Origin: CBDULX01 sp048550535
GTDB taxonomy: Bacteria > Pseudomonadota > Gammaproteobacteria > SZUA-229
Length of the DNA: 10,478 nucleotides
Assembly (NCBI GenBank): GCA_048550535.1
Contig: JBLYYN010000180.1
Location: 1-10,478, forward strand
Direction: 5' to 3'
Part shown: in pieces, positions 7,983-10,478 of the stretch
Numbering within the stretch: the first letter of the stretch is position 1
How the letters are laid out: every line of letters begins with the position of its first letter
Notes under the pieces: model-generated
Databases searched by the model: none
Told to the model about the DNA's origin: nothing
What the model saw: only the letters and a program-made list of their open reading frames with translations
Program-made: the position numbers and the translations under genes

Positions 7983-8078
7983 TTAATTACCGGCATATTT
8001 ATCTTCATACCCTACCGGTGACATGTAGTTTAGAAAAGCAAGTCCGCGATTTCTGTTATAAAAAACTTCAATAATATT
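7983..8078 (-). pseudogene. 3' tail of an IS3-family transposase (OrfB remnant)
   Basis: The last 31 codons of a minus-strand frame read NIIEVFYNRNRGLAFLNY, MSPVGYEDKY and stop. This is the typical end of IS3-family OrfB integrases: 'Y I E . F Y N R . R . H S . L G Y . S P . E Y E . . Y'. The rest of the transposase, including the DDE catalytic residues, is absent. Upstream codons of the same frame belong to the short module at 8087-8118, so the fragment is cut exactly where that module starts. The usual H-S before the LGY-type motif is replaced by A-F. No terminal inverted repeat was recognised after the stop. Confidence 0.7.
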
Positions 8079-8086
8079 TGGGTAAT

Positions 8087-8118
8087 GGCAAAAGGAAAGC
8101 CCTGACCCTTGGCTTCGG
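8087..8118. repeat. Short module GGCAAAAGG...CTTCGG, solitary copy
   Basis: These 32 bases begin GGCAAAAGGAAAGCCCTGAC and end CCTTGGCTTCGG. The same module forms the far end of repeat copies 2 (8472-8503) and 3 (9730-9760), with a few changes. Here it stands alone between the IS3 tail and half an attC site, so it is separable from the rest of the repeat. AAGCC and GGCTT within it can pair around a 9-base loop. Its origin is unknown. Confidence 0.8.
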
Positions 8119-8145
8119 TCACAGCACTCTCCGTTTGCGTGCGAT

Positions 8146-8164
8146 CTTGATTGACTTGTTATGC
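8146..8164 (-). other. Probable half attC site (R''-L'' arm only)
   Basis: On the minus strand GCATAAC (8164-8158) is followed by AAGTCAATCAAG (8157-8146), the usual look of the 5' arm of an attC site. It follows the tiny open end ATG CTT GGT GAA TAA (8177-8163) as an attC follows a cassette gene. No complementary 3' arm ending in GTTATGC is found; the short module at 8087-8118 begins about 30 bases on. I read this as the end of a cassette whose gene was mostly removed by repeat copy 2 on one side and whose attC was cut on the other. Confidence 0.4.
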
Positions 8165-8183
8165 AGTTATTCACCAAGCATAA

Positions 8184-8503
8184 AACGAGGCTGTAGAAAA
8201 ACCCAAATAAATCAAAATAGATTCCAGGCAGTTGAATTGCTGTATAATCTCAAAGCTCTGATATATTAGGATATTCTAAAGCCTGAATAATTTTAGTGTC
8301 CTTATCATGCCCAATTGGGTGGTTTTCGTCCAGTGTTTTACCCTATTGAACTGTAATGCTGTAATTTCTTGATATTTTGGGCCATACAGTACACCAACCA
8401 CTGGGGATTGATCCTGGTTTTAAGTATCTTTATTGACTTCGGATAACTATGTTGATGTTTTCCTGGGTAAAGGCAAAAGGAAAGACCTGACCCTTGGCTT
8501 TCG
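8184..8503 (-). repeat. IS-remnant repeat, copy 2 (320 bp)
   Basis: A direct repeat of copy 3 (9441-9760), with roughly twenty differences by eye, and of the first 216 bases of copy 1. On the minus strand it contains the transposase tail TRINPQWLVYCMAQNIKKLQ then HYSSIG and TAA, with several substitutions relative to copies 1 and 3 but the frame kept. The end near 8187 is TTTTTCTACAGCCTC on the minus strand, looking like an IS terminal repeat. The other end is the GGCAAAAGG module and touches the stop codon of the 8505-8921 gene. Confidence 0.92.
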
Positions 8504-8504
8504 T

Positions 8505-8921
8505 TTAATTCTTAATAATTTTAATTGCATTTAATACTGAATTTTTCCCCTTTTCAGTATTAAGCATCTCTTTCAATAAGTAATCCACATATTGACACTC
8601 ACGAGATAATTTTTTTTGTGTTTCACTTTTGGAGCGCTCAATGTCATCAGCGAAGTTGTTTACAGCTCGTTGATAATATTTAGAATTGTTCACTAAGCTC
8701 ATTAGTTCAGGATATGTGCTTTTAAATTTATCAAGAGTAACTTTAAAAGTGCCAATATAATCACTAGAACATCTTCCTAATGCTCCATCAGTCACCTGGT
8801 AAAACCTTGATACATATTTACGGACTTTTCTTTCTTCGTCGCTCAGGCTATTTGCAGTGACAATTATGGGGAAAATGATAGCGAATAATAAAGTAGATGT
8901 TTTCAAAGCCTTTTGAATCAT
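8505..8921 (-). CDS. Unrecognised secreted 138-residue protein, probable integron cassette gene
   Basis: I do not recognise the family. The frame is open up to 9035, but codons upstream of 8921 are the translation of the attC site (8933-8997), so ATG 8921 is the real start; GAGGCAAGG lies upstream of it. Residues 1-23 (MIQKALKTSTLLFAIIFPII, VTA) form a clear Sec signal peptide. The mature part of about 115 residues is mostly helical and charged, with exactly two cysteines (C51 and C109) that could form one disulfide in the periplasm. The gene comes directly after a convincing attC, hence the cassette call. Its own attC is missing: the stop codon TAA is adjacent to repeat copy 2, only one base away, so the insertion may even have set the present C-terminus. 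AT-rich. Confidence 0.78.
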   Translation of the reverse strand: MIQKALKTSTLLFAIIFPIIVTANSLSDEERKVRKYVSRFYQVTDGALGRCSSDYIGTFKVTLDKFKSTYPELMSLVNNSKYYQRAVNNFADDIERSKSETQKKLSRECQYVDYLLKEMLNTEKGKNSVLNAIKIIKN

Positions 8922-8932
8922 AATTCCCTTGC

Positions 8933-8997
8933 CTCTAACGACTAAGTTAAAGGGCGGCGCTATTTGTGCGCCGTCCATTTTGAATACATTGTTAGGT
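8933..8997 (-). other. Integron attC recombination site, 65 bp
   Basis: On the minus strand the site begins ACCTAAC (8997-8991), a perfect RYYYAAC box, and ends GTTAGAG (8939-8933), one base off GTTRRRY. Between them lie AATGTATTCAAAATGG (R''-side arm), a strong stem GGACGGCGC/GCGCCGCCC with one G-T pair and a 7-base loop, and TTTAACTTAGTC (R'-side arm). Size, box order, central stem and imperfect arms are those of classical attC sites such as those behind aadA cassettes. It follows the LprI-like gene stop by 9 bases and precedes the next gene by 11, as expected for two adjoining cassettes read on the minus strand. This site is the main evidence for an integron here. Confidence 0.88.
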
Positions 8998-9006
8998 GTG
9001 TGGTTC

Positions 9007-9429
9007 TCACGGAGGAGAATCGAATATAAACTCATAAGCTTCTAATTCAACTACTCTATTACGAATAAATTCTACTTGTCTATTAGAGGTAATTACTTTA
9101 GAAAGACTACCACCTGATCTTTGGATATGTATGGCCATAAATTTAAATTCTGGACTACGATAAGCCAGCCATTGTCTTTGGCTTTCTCGTAATAACCTCC
9201 TATCTTTTTCTGGTATTTTTTTTAGTAAAGAATTATATACATCGTTAAGTCTTATATCCCACTTTTTATAAGCTTGATCATTTATTGAGAGAATATCTTC
9301 GGTTGTACGAGCATTCTTTAGTGTACTTTCTTTCCATATATCAATTTTATGTTTGGCCTCATAAATATTTTCTGCAAATACTATCTTTGATAGCAAAATT
9401 AGTATAAATACTGACGTGTGCTTTAACAT
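9007..9429 (-). CDS. LprI-like (DUF1311) secreted protein without the family cysteines, integron cassette gene
   Basis: A 140-residue protein with a signal peptide (MLKHTSVFILILLSKIVFA, cut before ENIY). The mature part holds the DUF1311/LprI-type domain: KKWDIRLNDVYNSLLKKI (55-72), then LLRESQRQWLAYRSPEFKF, then GGSLSKVITSNRQVEFIRNR and VVELEAY. LprI-type proteins include periplasmic lysozyme inhibitors, but most members are uncharacterised, so that activity is not claimed. As I know the family, cysteine normally stands where this protein has F in PEFKF and R in SNRQV; this protein has no cysteine at all. A GTG at 9438 would add three residues, but ATG 9429 has AGGTG six bases upstream, supplied by the GTTAGGTG core at the cassette start. 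It is followed directly by the attC at 8933-8997. AT-rich compared with cls. Confidence 0.85.
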   Translation of the reverse strand: MLKHTSVFILILLSKIVFAENIYEAKHKIDIWKESTLKNARTTEDILSINDQAYKKWDIRLNDVYNSLLKKIPEKDRRLLRESQRQWLAYRSPEFKFMAIHIQRSGGSLSKVITSNRQVEFIRNRVVELEAYEFIFDSPP

Positions 9430-9440
9430 AATAAACACCT

Positions 9441-9760
9441 AACGAGGCTGTAGAAAAAACCAAATAAATCAAAATAGATTCCAGGCAGTTGAATTGCTGT
9501 ATAATCTCAAAGCTCTGATATATTAGATTATTCTAAAGCCTGAATAATTTTAGTGTCCCTTATCATGCACAATTGGGTGGTTTTCGTCCAGTGTTTTACC
9601 CTATTGAACCGTAATGCTGTAATTTCTCGATATTGTGGATCATACAGTACATCAACCATTGGGCATTGATCCTGGTTTTAGGTATCTTTATTGACTTCGG
9701 ATAACTATGTTGATGTTTCCCTTGGTCAAGGCAAAAGGAAAGCCCTGACCGTTGGCTTCG
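9441..9760 (-). repeat. IS-remnant repeat, copy 3 (320 bp)
   Basis: The best preserved copy together with copy 2. The minus-strand right end TTTTTTCTACAGCCTCG touches TTAGGTG, the attC-core-like start of the LprI cassette. About 150 bases in lies the transposase tail stop (9596-9598). The far end is the GGCAAAAGG...CTTCG module (9730-9760). The element has no matching left terminal repeat, so it is a fragment of a larger IS or a non-autonomous derivative. Confidence 0.92.
9596..9679 (-). pseudogene. C-terminal fragment of a DDE transposase inside repeat copy 3 (IS1182-like)
   Basis: The minus-strand frame reads KTRINAQW then LMYCMIHNIEKLQHYGSIG and TAA. 'YC(M/L)(V/I)HNIEKL..YG' looks to me like the usual end of IS1182/IS5-type transposases, and the terminal TTTTTCTACAGCC resembles the ends of such elements. 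All three repeat copies keep this frame with only substitutions. The catalytic domain is absent. The family name is from memory of the pattern and is less certain than the transposase call. Confidence 0.55.
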
Positions 9761-9895
9761 GGCAGGCCGCGTGTTGAGGAGGAGGAGGGCGTTTATCTGA
9801 TTTTGTAGTATATTAGAGATAACTGTGTTCTGATCTCTATATTTGTAACCCACTACGATATTGATAAAATAAACTAACTTTATTACCTAAGATAA

Positions 9896-10207
9896 CTAAA
9901 GTGAAGCTACCGCCTGTACTGCTCTTTCATGACGACATTCATATGAACCCATTTCGAATTCTCGACAAATCCAAGGGCGATTTTCATAAATAGAACACAT
10001 GTAAGTCTCACGATCTAAAGCTGAGCACCAGCCATCCTCTAAACGCAACATCGTTTCACCGCCCCATTCATCTAGAGCAATATGCTCGTCAGGGACACCA
10101 GTGTCGGTGATAAGCATGACCTCTAAACGGCAGCAGAAAGCCTGACAATTTGAACAGGTGACTTCGTTTACGGATACATCTTTAATATTAATGGTCGTGG
10201 ACATCAT
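9896..10207 (-). CDS. YkgJ-family cysteine-cluster protein
   Basis: A 102- or 103-residue soluble protein (two tandem ATGs at 10207 and 10204; neither has a strong ribosome binding site, and TTG 10210 is also possible). Numbered from 10204 it has eight cysteines: C17, C20, C24, C25, C60, C70, C80 and C90. The first four form CSNCQAFCC and the rest fall in WCSALDRETYMCSIYENRPWICREF. This is the CxxC..CC plus 'C.iYe.RP..CR.f' layout of the YkgJ/UPF0153 family, which probably binds a metal or Fe-S cluster; its function is not well established. One extra residue lies between the second and third cysteines compared with the plain CxxCxxCC. No attC was found after its stop, so it need not be a cassette. 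Repeat copy 3 begins 135 bases downstream. Confidence 0.88.
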   Translation of the reverse strand: MMSTTINIKDVSVNEVTCSNCQAFCCRLEVMLITDTGVPDEHIALDEWGGETMLRLEDGWCSALDRETYMCSIYENRPWICREFEMGSYECRHERAVQAVASL

Positions 10208-10304
10208 CAATTAGAATAATTGCACATTTTACCCCAAGTTGTCCGTATTCGAAAACCGTTTGGGTCGAATTTTGATGGATATCAGGACACCCATCCTAAC
10301 ACTC

Positions 10305-10323
10305 TGGGCATTGATCCTGGTTT
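10305..10323 (+). repeat. 19-bp fragment of the IS-remnant repeat
   Basis: TGGGCATTGATCCTGGTTT is identical to 9660-9678 in copy 3 and lies within the transposase tail (codons for TRINAQ on the minus strand). Flanking sequence on both sides differs, so only this piece is shared. Confidence 0.7.
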
Positions 10324-10471
10324 AGAGATCAAAAGTGTCAGACTCGATTGAAAAGCAGAAAAAGGCGAACTAGTTAAGGGCTCTGACCCACTGCTGTCCC
10401 AGTAAACTAAATAGACAGGCTTAAATCACCCTGCATTGGTACAATGTAGTTGTCTAGAAAACACTGCAAAC

Positions 10472-10478
10472 ACAGGAG
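10472..10478 (+). promoter_or_regulatory. Ribosome-binding-site-like ACAGGAG at the right edge
   Basis: The window ends in AAACACAGGAG. AGGAG is a strong Shine-Dalgarno match on the plus strand, suggesting a plus-strand start codon 5-10 bases past the edge. This would be the only plus-strand gene of the region and divergent from the YkgJ gene. It is only a short match. Confidence 0.3.

Larger units (their letters stand above)
10211..10478. other. Gene-free right edge with a repeat fragment
   Basis: No gene is seen in these 268 bases. They contain a 19-base exact match to the repeat (10305-10323), an inverted pair AGACA (10413-10417) / TGTCT (10451-10455) with somewhat similar flanks, and GGATG...CATCC-type small inverted repeats near 10274-10296. 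The last seven bases are ACAGGAG, a good ribosome binding site for a plus-strand gene that would start just beyond the window. Confidence 0.5.

Noticed and set aside
8078..8269. Plus-strand frame MGNGKRKALTLGFGHSTLRL... as a small gene
   Set aside because: It is a translation across the short module, the half attC and the start of repeat copy 2, with no ribosome binding site.
9441..9505. Repeat end read as a genuine attC (ATTCAAC ... GTTAGGT fits RYYYAAC/GTTRRRY)
   Set aside because: The segment between the boxes has no inner stem and the inner arms do not pair; the sequence is better explained as the end of an IS because it follows a transposase tail in all three copies.
9815..9838. AGAGAT...ATCTCT as a terminator of the YkgJ gene
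   Set aside because: Only 6 A/T-rich pairs with a 12-base loop, nearly 60 bases from the stop and without a T-run.
10413..10455. AGACA / TGTCT inverted pair as ends of an IS3-type element
   Set aside because: Only five bases are shared exactly, 33 bases apart, with no transposase fragment between; too short to distinguish from chance.

Overview
The window looks like accessory DNA from a gram-negative bacterium, probably a gammaproteobacterium. The grounds are a CHASE/PAS hybrid kinase, a ClsA-type cardiolipin synthase, an LprI-like secreted protein and integron attC sites. No rRNA or marker gene fixes the taxon, so this stays an inference. Every recognisable gene lies on the minus strand and is read from high to low coordinates.

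Layout from left to right. Positions 1-604 hold the 5' two thirds or so of a secreted beta-propeller-like gene cut by the window edge. Positions 795-3239 encode a membrane hybrid histidine kinase (CHASE, PAS, HisKA, HATPase, REC). Positions 3597-4413 are a membrane GGDEF gene broken by an internal deletion that removed the GGDEF motif and shifted the frame. A gene-poor stretch follows (4414-4779). From 4780 to about 9430 the DNA looks like an integron cassette array, or a cluster of attC sites without its integrase: small AT-rich genes, all in one direction, separated by attC-like sites. These are a terpenoid-cyclase-fold protein (4780-5724), an unrecognised 117-aa protein (5796-6149), an unrecognised secreted 138-aa protein (8505-8921) and an LprI-like secreted protein (9007-9429). 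One attC is convincing (8933-8997), one is a candidate (5744-5787) and one appears to be half a site (8146-8164). The array is interrupted by a cardiolipin synthase gene (6404-7885), an IS3-type transposase tail (7983-8078) and three same-oriented copies of a 216-320 bp repeat (6174-6389, 8184-8503, 9441-9760). A YkgJ-type cysteine-cluster gene (9896-10207) and a short gene-free edge close the window.

The repeats carry the last codons of a DDE-type transposase and what looks like the right terminal repeat of an IS (TTTTTCTACAGCCTC). In two of three copies this end touches GTTAG, the core of an attC recombination site, exactly where the next cassette gene begins. The simplest reading is an ageing cassette array in which IS remnants have replaced the hairpin part of several attC sites. 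No integron integrase is visible; given the cassette direction it would be expected beyond the right edge. I see no CRISPR array, tRNA or rRNA, and no complete transposase. No complete new defence or metabolic system could be supported. The best candidates for novelty are the cassette proteins of unknown function and the repeat/attC junctions.
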